Below, in pieces: positions 39,615-48,769 of a DNA stretch of 53,532 nucleotides. The DNA is from a bacterium (GTDB lineage Bacteria; Verrucomicrobiota; Verrucomicrobiia; Limisphaerales; JAJXZI01). Location of the stretch: NCBI GenBank assembly GCA_021780115.1, contig JAJXZI010000239.1:1-53532 (forward strand), in the 5' to 3' direction. The notes beneath the pieces are model-generated. The model was not told the origin of the DNA. It saw only the letters and a program-made list of their open reading frames with translations, and searched no databases. The position numbers and the translations under genes were made by a program. Each line of letters opens with the position of its first letter. The first letter of the stretch is position 1.

Positions 39615-40967
39615 TCATTTCTTCGCCGGCGTCGGTGGGTTCATGGTTTGCGCGAGCAATTCCCAGCTTCGCGCCGTGGTGAACCCCTGGTCCACCTCCT
39701 GGCGGAGAAACTGGTTGAGCGGTTCGTGCAGCCGGATGGCCTGGTCGATGCCCGGATGGCTGCCTGCCGGATAGGCGCCGATGTTGATCAAGTCCTGGTT
39801 CTTCCGGTAAATCGCCAGCGCCTCCCGCACCCGGGCCGCAAGGGCGAGTTGCTCGGGGGTGAGCAGGTCGCGGTTCAACCGGCTCACGCTCTCCAGCACG
39901 TCGATGGCCGGGTAATGGTTCTGCGTGGCCAGCTCGCGCGTCAGGACCACGTGGCCGTCGAGGATCGAGCGCACGGCGTCGGCGATCGGGTCGTTCATGT
40001 CGTCGGCCTCGACCAGCACGGTGAACAGGCCGGTGATCGAGCCGCGTTCGCCCGTGCCGGCGCGTTCCAGCAACTGGGGCAGCAGGGAAAACACCGACGG
40101 CGTGTAGCCGCGCGTCGTGGGCGGCTCGCCCACCGCCAGGCCGATCTCGCGCTGGGCCAGCGCCAGCCGCGTGACCGAATCCATCATCAGCAACACGTTC
40201 TGTCCCGCGTCGCGAAAGTGCTCCGCGATGGCCATCGCGAGAAAGGCGCCCTTGACCCGCGCCAGCGCCGGCTCGTTCGAGGTGGCCACGACAATGACGG
40301 ACTTCTTCCGGCCCGCGGCATCCAAATCCTTTTCCAGGAATTCGCGGACCTCGCGGCCGCGTTCCCCGATGAGCGCGATCACGTTCACGTCCGCCGCGGC
40401 CCGGCTGGCCATCATGCCGAGGAGCGTGGATTTGCCGACGCCGCTGCCGGCGAAGATGCCCAACCGCTGGCCCCGGCCGCACGGGATGCAGGTGTCGAGC
40501 GCCTTGATGCCGGTCTGGAAGACGTGCTGGATGCGCTGGCGTTTGAGCGGATGCGGGGGCCGGAGTTTCAAGCCGACGGTGTGCTCGCCCAGGACCGGAC
40601 CCTGACTGTCAATCGGCTGACCCAGGCCGTCTAGGACGCGGCCTGGCAGCGCGCTCCCCACGCTGAAGCGCAGGGGCTCGCCGGTGGCGATGACCTCCGC
40701 GCCCGGATGGATGCCGTGGACTTCGCCCAGCGGCATGAGCAGCAAGTGATGATCGCGGAACCCCACCACTTCCGCCAGCGCGTCGCCGCCGTGCCGCGCC
40801 GACTGGATGCGGCAGACCTCGCCGACGGCGGCGAGCGGGCCTTCCGACTCGATCACCAAGCCGATGAGTTGCACCACCCGGCCGCGGGTTTCGACGACGC
40901 GCGTGGCTTGCACACGCCGGGCCAGGTGGCCCAGGCGGCTGGCACGGCATTCGGGGGAAGGCGTCAT
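39615..40967 (-). CDS. fliI: Flagellum-specific export ATPase FliI
   Basis: The hexameric ATPase that energises unfolding of export substrates. The 450 residues match the family length. Walker A AGSGVGKST is at residues 173-181, followed by VIALIGERGREVREFLEKDL, Walker B in NVLLMMDSVTRLALAQREIGLAVGEPPTTRGYTPSVFSLLPQLLERAG, and SITGLFTVLVEADDMNDPIADAVRSILDGHVVLTR. The ATG overlaps fliH as ATGA. A 135-bp gap to fliJ follows. Confidence 0.98.
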   Translation of the reverse strand: MTPSPECRASRLGHLARRVQATRVVETRGRVVQLIGLVIESEGPLAAVGEVCRIQSARHGGDALAEVVGFRDHHLLLMPLGEVHGIHPGAEVIATGEPLRFSVGSALPGRVLDGLGQPIDSQGPVLGEHTVGLKLRPPHPLKRQRIQHVFQTGIKALDTCIPCGRGQRLGIFAGSGVGKSTLLGMMASRAAADVNVIALIGERGREVREFLEKDLDAAGRKKSVIVVATSNEPALARVKGAFLAMAIAEHFRDAGQNVLLMMDSVTRLALAQREIGLAVGEPPTTRGYTPSVFSLLPQLLERAGTGERGSITGLFTVLVEADDMNDPIADAVRSILDGHVVLTRELATQNHYPAIDVLESVSRLNRDLLTPEQLALAARVREALAIYRKNQDLINIGAYPAGSHPGIDQAIRLHEPLNQFLRQEVDQGFTTARSWELLAQTMNPPTPAKK

Positions 40968-41548
40968 GCGCTCAAGGTCTGTTCGATCTGCCGCAGCTTG
41001 GTTTCGCGTCGGGCGTCGATGGTGCCGAAGCGCGTCTGGACCAGGCAGCCGCCACGCGGCACCTCGGACGAGGCCTCGAAGCGCATCCGAACCGCGTCCG
41101 CCGTGGCATGGACCAACGGCGAGTTGTGCCGCCGGAGCAGCGCCAGATCCTCCTCGTGCAACGAGACGCGGACTTCCGCCGCGTCCTGGGCCTGCGCCAG
41201 GGCCTCGCGGACGCAGGCCTCCACCATGTCCACCGTGATCGGCAGGCCGGCCACGAGTTTGCGCGCCGCTTCCAACGCCAGATGGATCAGGGCGCTCTCG
41301 GTCTGCTCGACTACTTGCGGCACGGCGCGGCGCAAGGATTCGAGCACGCCCCGGTGCAGTTCGAGCAGTTCGGTGCGCTGGCGGAGCAGTTGCTCGCTGA
41401 GCGCGCGCTCGCCGTCCAGGCGGCCGCGCTCATAACCGGCCTGCTCCCGCTGGCGTAAGCGCTCCTCCCATTCCGCCGGGGTGGCGGGCGCGGCCAGCCG
41501 CACGTCGCGCAGGGGGCGGGAGAGCCGGATGGCTTCAGGCCATTTCAT
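40964..41548 (-). CDS. fliH: Flagellar assembly protein FliH
   Basis: Regulator of FliI that tethers it to the C ring. ATG 41548 gives 194 residues (MKWPEAIRLSRPLRDVRL); the frame continues upstream only as a fliG shadow. It has a charged central coil (WEERLRQREQAGYERGRLDGERALSEQLLRQRTELLELHRGVLESL) and the FliH/YscL C-terminal domain (LIHLALEAARKLVAGLPITVDMVEACVREALAQAQDAAEVRVSLHEEDLALLR; FGTIDARRETKLRQIEQTL). It overlaps fliG by 14 bp and fliI by 4. Confidence 0.94.
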   Translation of the reverse strand: MKWPEAIRLSRPLRDVRLAAPATPAEWEERLRQREQAGYERGRLDGERALSEQLLRQRTELLELHRGVLESLRRAVPQVVEQTESALIHLALEAARKLVAGLPITVDMVEACVREALAQAQDAAEVRVSLHEEDLALLRRHNSPLVHATADAVRMRFEASSEVPRGGCLVQTRFGTIDARRETKLRQIEQTLSA

Positions 41549-42587
41549 ATTGGCTTTGACGGGCTTCTTCGAGGTCGATCTCGCCCTCGGCTTCCAGTTT
41601 GCGGACGATGTCGATGATGCGCACCTGGGCCGCCTCGACGTCACGCTGCTTGACGTGACCCAGGAAGGCCACTTCTTCCTCGACCGTCTCGGCGGCGCGG
41701 CGGGAGATGTTGGCGAGTAGGAGCGTTTTCACCTCGTCGCTGGCCTTCTTGAGAGACAGGGCGAGATCGCGCATGTCCGTCTCGCGCAGGATGCGCTGGA
41801 TCGAGGCGGCGTCGAGCGTGGCCAAGTCGTCGAACGTGAACATGCGCTTGCGGATGGCCAGGCCCAGGTCCGCATTGCGCTGATCGAGGGCGTCGAGCAG
41901 CGACTTGCTGGCGGTTTTGTCCATCGCGTTCAGGATGTCGGCCGCGCTGGTGACGCCGCCGCTCTGGGTCAGGGCGCGGGTTTGCTTGACGCCGAGTTTG
42001 GAGGTGAGCACCGCGGCGACATTTTCCATGACCTCGACGGGCGTCGGCGCCAGCGTCGCCAGCCGATGGATCACCTGCTCGCGTTGTTCCGGGCTGAAGA
42101 GGGCGCACACCTGGGCCGCCCGCTCCGGGGTGAGGTAACTGACCACGAAGGCGATGGTCTGGACTTGCTCGTGCCGGATGAGGTTGAACACGTGCCGCGC
42201 CTCCATGTCCGCAATGACCTGCAACGGACCCGCCGGCGCGCGGTTGGGGGCGACGCGGCCGAGGATGTCGCCCGCCTTGACGCTGCCGACGGCCTTCTCC
42301 AGCGCGGCCCGCACACAGTCGGCGCCGGCGGCGATGGCGGTGCTGGCTTCGACGGCCACCTCCGAAAACTCCTCCAAGACCTCCTGCTGCTGTTGCTGGC
42401 TGATCATGGTGAACTGGGCCATTTCTTTTGACACGGCCTCGAGCTGGCGCGGCTCCAGCGTCTTCAAAATCTGGCCGGCGCTCTCCGGGCTGAGCATGAC
42501 CAGCAGCGCCGCGAGCTTCTGCGTCTTCGACAAGCGCGAAACTCCCGCCGCCGCGGCCTCGATGGTGTCTGGAGGGGAAGCAGGCAT
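41535..42587 (-). CDS. fliG: Flagellar motor switch protein FliG
   Basis: Torque-transmitting C-ring protein. The 350 residues have the three FliG domains: N (LSKTQKLAALLVMLSPESAGQILKTLEPRQLEAVSKEMA), middle (VFNLIRHEQVQTIAFVVSYLTPERAAQVCALFSPEQREQVIHRLATL, the EHPQ region present as RHEQ), and C (FTFDDLATLDAASIQRILRETDMRDLALSLKKASDEVKTLLLANISRRAAETVEEE) with the charged residues that contact MotA. The N-terminus has about 10 extra residues. It lies 6 bp after fliF. Confidence 0.98.
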   Translation of the reverse strand: MPASPPDTIEAAAAGVSRLSKTQKLAALLVMLSPESAGQILKTLEPRQLEAVSKEMAQFTMISQQQQQEVLEEFSEVAVEASTAIAAGADCVRAALEKAVGSVKAGDILGRVAPNRAPAGPLQVIADMEARHVFNLIRHEQVQTIAFVVSYLTPERAAQVCALFSPEQREQVIHRLATLAPTPVEVMENVAAVLTSKLGVKQTRALTQSGGVTSAADILNAMDKTASKSLLDALDQRNADLGLAIRKRMFTFDDLATLDAASIQRILRETDMRDLALSLKKASDEVKTLLLANISRRAAETVEEEVAFLGHVKQRDVEAAQVRIIDIVRKLEAEGEIDLEEARQSQYEMA

Positions 42588-42593
42588 GGGCGG

Positions 42594-44234
42594 TCAGTTG
42601 GCCGAACCTTTGCCCCGGTGCAACCAGTCCCGGATGGCCTGGCTCATGTTGGCGGGGTTTTCCTTGATGAGCTGGTTCAACACCTCGACGGTGACCACGC
42701 CGGGCACGGTTTCGCGCTGCCAATCCGGCAGGGAGTGGCCGTTGCCGTTGCCATTGCCGTGGCCATTACCATTCAACCGGCCCGCCAGCCGCCCGACGGG
42801 CACGCCGATGGGGATTTCCTGGACCGGCGTGCGTTTGAAGAGGCGCAGGAAGACCAGCAAGATGGCCAGCGCCACGCCTGGGTAAAGGGCGCTCCGGGCG
42901 GCGTTCCACCAGAACTCGTGCTGTTGCTGCTGCTCAAACTGCTGCGAGACTTCCGTGGCGAACTGGTCGTTGAACGGCAGTTCTTCCAGCGTGATCACGT
43001 CCCCGCGCACGGAGTTGGTTTGGATGCCCAAGGCGCTTTGGACGATCCGGCGCAACTTGTCCAGTTCCTCGGGCGTGCGGGTGAGGATCTTGCGGGCGGT
43101 CCCCGTGCCTTCCACCCGCGCCGCCACGGTGACCGCGGCGGACAGGTGCTTGAGGCCGCCGGCGGCTTGCATGACGTTGCTGGTGGACTTGCTGATCTCG
43201 TATTCGGTATCGCCGGTGATTTTCTTGGTCTTGGTGTTGGTGACGGGGGACGCGGCGCCGGCCGGCGAATTGGTTTCCGTATTGGTATTGCTGCTCACGC
43301 CGGCGGCCACGGTGGCGGTGGCGGTCGTGGAATCGTTGTCCTCCTGGTTCTTCGTCTGCTTCTTGATCACCTGGCCGTCCGGATCGAATTTCTCCTCGGT
43401 GTGCGTGGTGGTGTCGAAATTGATCTCCGCCGCGACGCGCACGATGGCTTGGCCGGGCCCCAGGACTTTTTCCAGCATGTCCTGCGCCTTCTTGGCGAGA
43501 TACTGCTCCAGGTTCCGGCGCGCGGCGAGCTGGCTGGTGCTCAGCCCGACGAATGAGTCGTTTTCCGTGTTCTCGGAGAGGACGTTGCCCTGGTTGTCCA
43601 CCACGGTGACGAAATTCGCCTTCAGGCCCTCGACGGCGTTGGCGACCAGGAAGCGGATGGAGTTGATCGCCTGCGGTTCGAGCGGCCCATTGCCGCGGAC
43701 CCGCACAAACACCGAGGCGGTCGGGTGCTTGTCCTTGTCGAGCAACAGCCGGTTTTCCGGCAGGACGATCATCACCCGCGCCGCCTCGATGACGTCGATC
43801 TGGCTGATCGTGCGCGCCAACTCTCCCTGAACGGCGCGGATGTAATTGGCGCGCTGGACGAAGTCGGAGATGCCGAAATTCGGCTTGTCGAAAATCTCGA
43901 AACCCACGCCGTCGCCGCGCGGGATGCCCCGGCCCGCCAATTGCATCCGCATCGTATAGACTTTGTCCGCGGGCACGAGGATGGAGCTGCCGCCGGCCCC
44001 GATCTTGTAAGGCACCTTGGCGTCGTCGAGCGCGCCGACGACTTTCGCGGATTCGGTGTCGGAGAGCTTGCCGTAGAGCAGGCTGTACTGCGTGCGACTC
44101 GACCAGACACCAATCGCCAGCAACCCCGCCAGCACCACCACCGCGGCGGAAACCACGCTGAGGCGCTGGCTGACGCCGAGTTGCTTCCAAATCTCGCGAA
44201 GTTGGACGCCGAGTTTGGCGAGGTTTTGGTTCAT
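42594..44234 (-). CDS. fliF: Flagellar MS-ring protein FliF
   Basis: Inner-membrane base of the flagellum. ATG 44234 (MNQNLAKLGVQ) gives 546 residues; a TTG 11 codons up is less likely. There are two membrane helices, near 25-45 (SVVSAAVVVLAGLLAIGVW) and near 440-460 (ALYPGVALAILLVFLRLF), and YscJ/FliF ring-building domains between (VPYKIGAGGSSILVPADKVYTMRMQLAGRGIPRGDGVGFEIFDKPNFGISDFVQRANYIRAVQGELARTI). A Gly/Asn-rich stretch precedes the C-terminal FliG-binding end (VTVEVLNQLIKENPANMSQAIRDWL). Confidence 0.97.
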   Translation of the reverse strand: MNQNLAKLGVQLREIWKQLGVSQRLSVVSAAVVVLAGLLAIGVWSSRTQYSLLYGKLSDTESAKVVGALDDAKVPYKIGAGGSSILVPADKVYTMRMQLAGRGIPRGDGVGFEIFDKPNFGISDFVQRANYIRAVQGELARTISQIDVIEAARVMIVLPENRLLLDKDKHPTASVFVRVRGNGPLEPQAINSIRFLVANAVEGLKANFVTVVDNQGNVLSENTENDSFVGLSTSQLAARRNLEQYLAKKAQDMLEKVLGPGQAIVRVAAEINFDTTTHTEEKFDPDGQVIKKQTKNQEDNDSTTATATVAAGVSSNTNTETNSPAGAASPVTNTKTKKITGDTEYEISKSTSNVMQAAGGLKHLSAAVTVAARVEGTGTARKILTRTPEELDKLRRIVQSALGIQTNSVRGDVITLEELPFNDQFATEVSQQFEQQQQHEFWWNAARSALYPGVALAILLVFLRLFKRTPVQEIPIGVPVGRLAGRLNGNGHGNGNGNGHSLPDWQRETVPGVVTVEVLNQLIKENPANMSQAIRDWLHRGKGSAN

Positions 44235-44326
44235 GAGCGCGGGGAAAGTCCAAAGGACGAGGTCCAAAGCCCGGAACCGATGCGAAGGCCGAAGCCCGAA
44301 GGACGGGCACCGTCACGCCCTGCCTG

Positions 44327-44358
<32 letters not shown>

Positions 44359-44361
44359 TCG

Positions 44362-44754
44362 TCATATCTGCATCCGCATCAGTTCCTGGTAGGAATCGAG
44401 CAGTTTGTTGCGCACTTCGACCATCAGTTGGAAAGACACATTCGCCTCTTCCATCGCGATGATCGCCTGGTGCAACGGCACGTTCTGGCCGCTCTGCAGG
44501 CCCTGGACGGCCTCGCCCGCCAGGGTTTGCCGGGCGTTGACTTCGCCGACCATCCGGCCCAGCACGCTGGAAAACGAATCCGCTCCGCCGACGGGCGGCG
44601 GCGCGGAGACGGGCGGCAAACCGTCGGGCAGCGAAATCGGCTGCAACTCGGCGGGCGGGATCATCCCCGCGCCGGTCGCCCCCATCGCTGCCGGAGACGC
44701 CGGCAGGGTGCCGGCCGGAAGCAGCATCTGGCCGATGGCGGAAAGCGGTGTCAT
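44362..44754 (-). CDS. fliE: Flagellar hook-basal body protein FliE
   Basis: Links the MS ring to the rod. The 130 residues have a variable Pro/Ala-rich first half and the conserved C-terminal part (FSSVLGRMVGEVNARQTLAGEAVQGLQSGQNVPLHQAIIAMEEANVSFQLMVEVRNKLLDSYQELMRMQI), ending in the MRMQI typical of FliE. The N-terminal half is longer than usual. flgC is 39 bp upstream. Confidence 0.96.
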   Translation of the reverse strand: MTPLSAIGQMLLPAGTLPASPAAMGATGAGMIPPAELQPISLPDGLPPVSAPPPVGGADSFSSVLGRMVGEVNARQTLAGEAVQGLQSGQNVPLHQAIIAMEEANVSFQLMVEVRNKLLDSYQELMRMQI

Positions 44755-44793
44755 CTAGGGCGCGGTGCGACGTCGAAAATGCGAGGCGCGGCA

Positions 44794-45222
44794 TCACCGT
44801 TTCCCGATGCTGAGGGCTTGCAGGGCCAGGCTGCGGGAATTCTTGATGACCGCGAGGTTCGCCTCGAAAGCGCGCGAGGCCACGATCAAGTCCGCCATCT
44901 CCTCGTGGATGTTGATGTTGGGCAGGGCCACCATGCCGTTGGCGTCGGCATCCGGATGACCCGGCTGGTAAACGAGTTGGGGGGGGCGGCTGTCCTTCTG
45001 GATGGACGCCACGCGCAGGGTGGGCACCTGGGACCCCGACGCGCCGTTCAGCGCCTGTTGGAGCGCGTTTTCAAAGACCACGACCTGCCGCTGATACGGT
45101 TTGCCGTCGGGGCCATGCGTGGTGTTGGCATTGGCGATGTTCTGAGCAATGACGTCGAGTCGCGTGCGCTCGGCGTCGAGGGCCGCGGTGGAACTGGTGA
45201 CGCCAGGAAGCAGCGGAATCAT
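44794..45222 (-). CDS. flgC: Proximal rod protein FlgC
   Basis: Rod subunit of 142 residues: ALDAERTRLDVIAQNIANANTTHGPDGKPYQRQVVVFE at the start and PGHPDADANGMVALPNINIHEEMADLIVASRAFEANLAVI near the C-terminus, both diagnostic of FlgC. It lies 4 bp after flgB and before fliE, the classic flgB-flgC-fliE order. Confidence 0.97.
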   Translation of the reverse strand: MIPLLPGVTSSTAALDAERTRLDVIAQNIANANTTHGPDGKPYQRQVVVFENALQQALNGASGSQVPTLRVASIQKDSRPPQLVYQPGHPDADANGMVALPNINIHEEMADLIVASRAFEANLAVIKNSRSLALQALSIGKR

Positions 45223-45226
45223 AGTC

Positions 45227-45610
45227 TCAGGCGGCGTTGCCCGTGATCGCCATGCGGAGTTGGACCAACGAGCGGGTGACCAGTTGGGTTTGGAGCGAGT
45301 GTTCCAAGGCGTTCTGATTAAGCTGCGTCAGCTCGTTTTCGAGGCTCACGGTGTTGCCGTCGCGGCTCGTGGCCACGGCGGAGGCATCCACGGCCAGCGC
45401 AGGCTGGACCGCGGCGATCTGTTCGGCACTGCCGCCAGCGCAGGCGCGCTGGAGTTCCGTGCTGAAAGACGGCGCCAAGTCGATGCGTTTGTACCCCGGC
45501 GTTTCCAGATTGGCGATGTTGCTGGCGATCGCCTCGTGGCGCACCACGGTCGCGTCGAGCATTTTCTTGGCGGCCAAATAGTTTGGCTGGCTGAACAGGG
45601 CGTCGATCAT
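45227..45610 (-). CDS. flgB: Proximal rod protein FlgB
   Basis: The first rod subunit and first gene of the 45.6-27.1 kb unit. ATG 45610 gives 127 residues (MIDALFSQPNYLAAKKMLDATVVRHEAIASNIANLETPGYKRIDLAPSF), normal for FlgB. The frame runs 67 codons further upstream through the promoter and cheB remnant, which is not coding for FlgB. The predicted sigma-54 +1 lies about 13 nt before the ATG. Confidence 0.95.
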   Translation of the reverse strand: MIDALFSQPNYLAAKKMLDATVVRHEAIASNIANLETPGYKRIDLAPSFSTELQRACAGGSAEQIAAVQPALAVDASAVATSRDGNTVSLENELTQLNQNALEHSLQTQLVTRSLVQLRMAITGNAA

Positions 45611-45633
45611 ACAGAGAAACCCACCGGAGCTTA

Positions 45634-45649
45634 AGCAATGGCAGTGCCA
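45634..45649 (-). promoter_or_regulatory. Sigma-54 promoter of the flgB-flgC-fliE... unit
   Basis: The minus strand reads TGGCACTGCCATTGCT, an almost perfect match to TGGCACG-N4-TTGCW with GG-N10-GC spacing. The predicted +1 is near 45623. It is the best site of the set. Confidence 0.88.
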
Positions 45650-45724
45650 GCTCGGAATAGGCCGGGAATACAGGATTCTGCGGACGCTCCAGTGCGAAGG
45701 TGGGAAAATGTTTCCGGGAGAAGC

Positions 45725-46024
45725 CGGCCGGCTAGGCAAGGGCTTTCGGTCGGCGACCGCGCGACCGGAACGCGGCCACGTGAAGACGGGCCGCTGGCCA
45801 ACCCGCCGCAACCCCGACGGTCAGCGAACTGATGACGACGACCGGCGGCGGATGGTGCGCTGGAGCAGGCGCAGGAAGGTCAGCCCGTCCGTGCGGGGCA
45901 TCGTGACGCCCAACGTCAACACCGGCCGGATGCAGCGTGAGAACCTTGTCCCGCGCCCCCCCGATGGCCAGATGCCGACTCAATCGCCCGCCGCACCAAC
46001 GCGGATTCGTCCGGTCGCGTTCAT
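45725..46024 (-). pseudogene. cheB: Decayed cheB receiver-domain remnant
   Basis: An ATG at 46024 overlaps the HDOD stop as ATGA and starts MNATGRIRV, the usual beginning of a CheB receiver. About 20 nt coding the acidic LVVDDSA pocket appear to be deleted. LVRRAIESA follows in another frame, then VLTLGVTMPRTDGLTFLRLL, where LD (the phospho-aspartate) has become LG, then, after another shift, PPPVVVISSLT. No methylesterase domain follows; instead the sigma-54 promoter of flgB begins. At least two frameshifts, a deletion and loss of the phospho-site argue against a functional gene. Assembly error could explain single shifts but not all of these. Confidence 0.65.
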
Positions 46025-46866
46025 GTCGTCCCCAGGGATTCGTCGGTCCGTTGCAGCGAGTCGTGGACGGACAGCGTGATTTCCTCGACAACCTCCGGCG
46101 TCAGGCCCAAAGCCTTGAGGACCGGATCCTCGGCGCGGAGGGCGGAATCCTCCCCTCCTGGAGCCGAACCCAGGAGGTGGGCGATGTCGTTGCCCACATG
46201 CACGACGGCCGATAAATGGAGATCCTGGGTCACAGCGGGACGGTGATGGTTGGCCACGGCTTCGACAATCGTCGTGGGCAACCGCCAATCGCTCAACAGA
46301 CACTCTCCTATCTTGGCATGATCGGTCCCGAAGATCGCCATTTCCGCCTCCACGCACGCCCCGCTGCTTTGCTCGATCCGCTTGCGCACCACGGTCAGGT
46401 CTTCGTGCGCCAGGACTTGGCTCAACACCAGTTTGCCGATGTCGTGCAGCAGGCCGGCGGTGAACGCCACCGCTGGCTCGAAGCGCCCCAAGCGGATGCT
46501 GACCTGTTCGGCCGCCAGGGCGGTGGCCAGCGAATGCCGCCATAAGCCGCCTTGTTCCGCCGCGTACCCCGGCAACGGCCGGCGCAACGCGCTGGAGAAA
46601 CCAAGGGCCAGCACGAAGCGGACGAGCACTTGGTGACCGAGGAGCAGGACCGCCTGGTCCACCGAGGTGACAGGCTCCAGCAACGCCAGGGAGGAGGCGT
46701 TGCAGGCCCGCAACAGCCGGGCCGTGAGCGCGCTGTCGTAGCGCAGCACCTGGATGACCTCGTCGTTATGCTGCGTGGGGCGGTTGAGCAGGCCGACCAG
46801 CTTCATGGCGGCGGGCGACACCGGCGGAAGGTCCTTCACCTGGCGAATCAACTCGGGGGCGGTCAT
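46021..46866 (-). CDS. HDOD-domain signalling protein
   Basis: 281 residues, a stand-alone HDOD domain (LPPVSPAAMKLVGLLNRPTQHNDEVIQVLRYDSALTARLLRACNAS; VTSVDQAVLLLGHQVLVRFVLALGFSSAL; AFTAGLLHDIGKLVLSQVL; VEAVANHHRP). HDOD proteins act as non-enzymatic or weakly nucleotide-binding signalling modules near motility and c-di-GMP regulators. The LHDIGK motif keeps the HD pair of the related phosphohydrolases, but most HDOD proteins are inactive. It lies 30 bp after the sigma-54 activator gene, ahead of the cheB remnant. Confidence 0.9.
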   Translation of the reverse strand: MTAPELIRQVKDLPPVSPAAMKLVGLLNRPTQHNDEVIQVLRYDSALTARLLRACNASSLALLEPVTSVDQAVLLLGHQVLVRFVLALGFSSALRRPLPGYAAEQGGLWRHSLATALAAEQVSIRLGRFEPAVAFTAGLLHDIGKLVLSQVLAHEDLTVVRKRIEQSSGACVEAEMAIFGTDHAKIGECLLSDWRLPTTIVEAVANHHRPAVTQDLHLSAVVHVGNDIAHLLGSAPGGEDSALRAEDPVLKALGLTPEVVEEITLSVHDSLQRTDESLGTT

Positions 46867-46896
46867 AGCAAATACGGAGGCAAGCCGCGGCGGGAT

Positions 46897-48327
<1,431 letters not shown>

Positions 48328-48331
48328 GGCC

Positions 48332-48769
48332 TCAGCGGGGCGCGTGGCGCCGGTAGAGGTCCGCCACGTAATGCGGCTGCTGGCGCTGCGCCGGCGGCAA
48401 GTGCCACGCTGGCACCAGTCCGCGCCGCAGCAGGGCTTGTTCGTTCTCCCGATCCAGCATGATGATTCGCATGACCAAATCCTGATTCGACCGCAGCAGG
48501 GCCGCGACTTCCGGATGTTGCGTCCGGGCCGCGGCGCCCGATTGCTGCCGGGCCAACCGCTGCGCACGCAAGGAGGTTAGGGAGCGTTCCAGCCGCGGAA
48601 GCAAGTCTTTTCTCTGCTGGTAGAAATCGAACGCGACGTAGGCGCCCGATCCGCGCAGAGCCTGGTTTTCGCTGGCGACGACCGCCAGGAGGTCTTCACA
48701 GAGCGCCAGATGCGAGCGCAGATCGTGGACCAGCGCCGGCGCATCGGACTCGGTCGGCAGCGGGTTCAT
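48332..48769 (-). CDS. Helical FlgN/FliT-like protein next to the sigma-54 activator
   Basis: ATG 48769 (MNPLPTESDAPALVHDLRSHL) overlaps the TPR gene stop and gives 145 residues; the long upstream frame is a shadow. It is all helix, with two heptad-rich segments (LRSHLALCEDLLAVVASENQAL; YQQRKDLLPRLERSLTSLRAQRLARQQ) and VAALLRSNQDLVMRIIMLDRENEQALLRRGL, the pattern of FlgN/FliT export chaperones. It is followed 4 bp later by the sigma-54 activator, so it could alternatively modulate that regulator, as FliT does for FlhDC. Family assignment is tentative. Confidence 0.55.
   Translation of the reverse strand: MNPLPTESDAPALVHDLRSHLALCEDLLAVVASENQALRGSGAYVAFDFYQQRKDLLPRLERSLTSLRAQRLARQQSGAAARTQHPEVAALLRSNQDLVMRIIMLDRENEQALLRRGLVPAWHLPPAQRQQPHYVADLYRRHAPR

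Noticed and set aside
45732-46091. 119-aa minus frame as an independent gene
   Set aside because: It overlaps the HDOD gene out of frame, and its recognisable part (PPPVVVISSLT) is one piece of the frameshifted cheB remnant.
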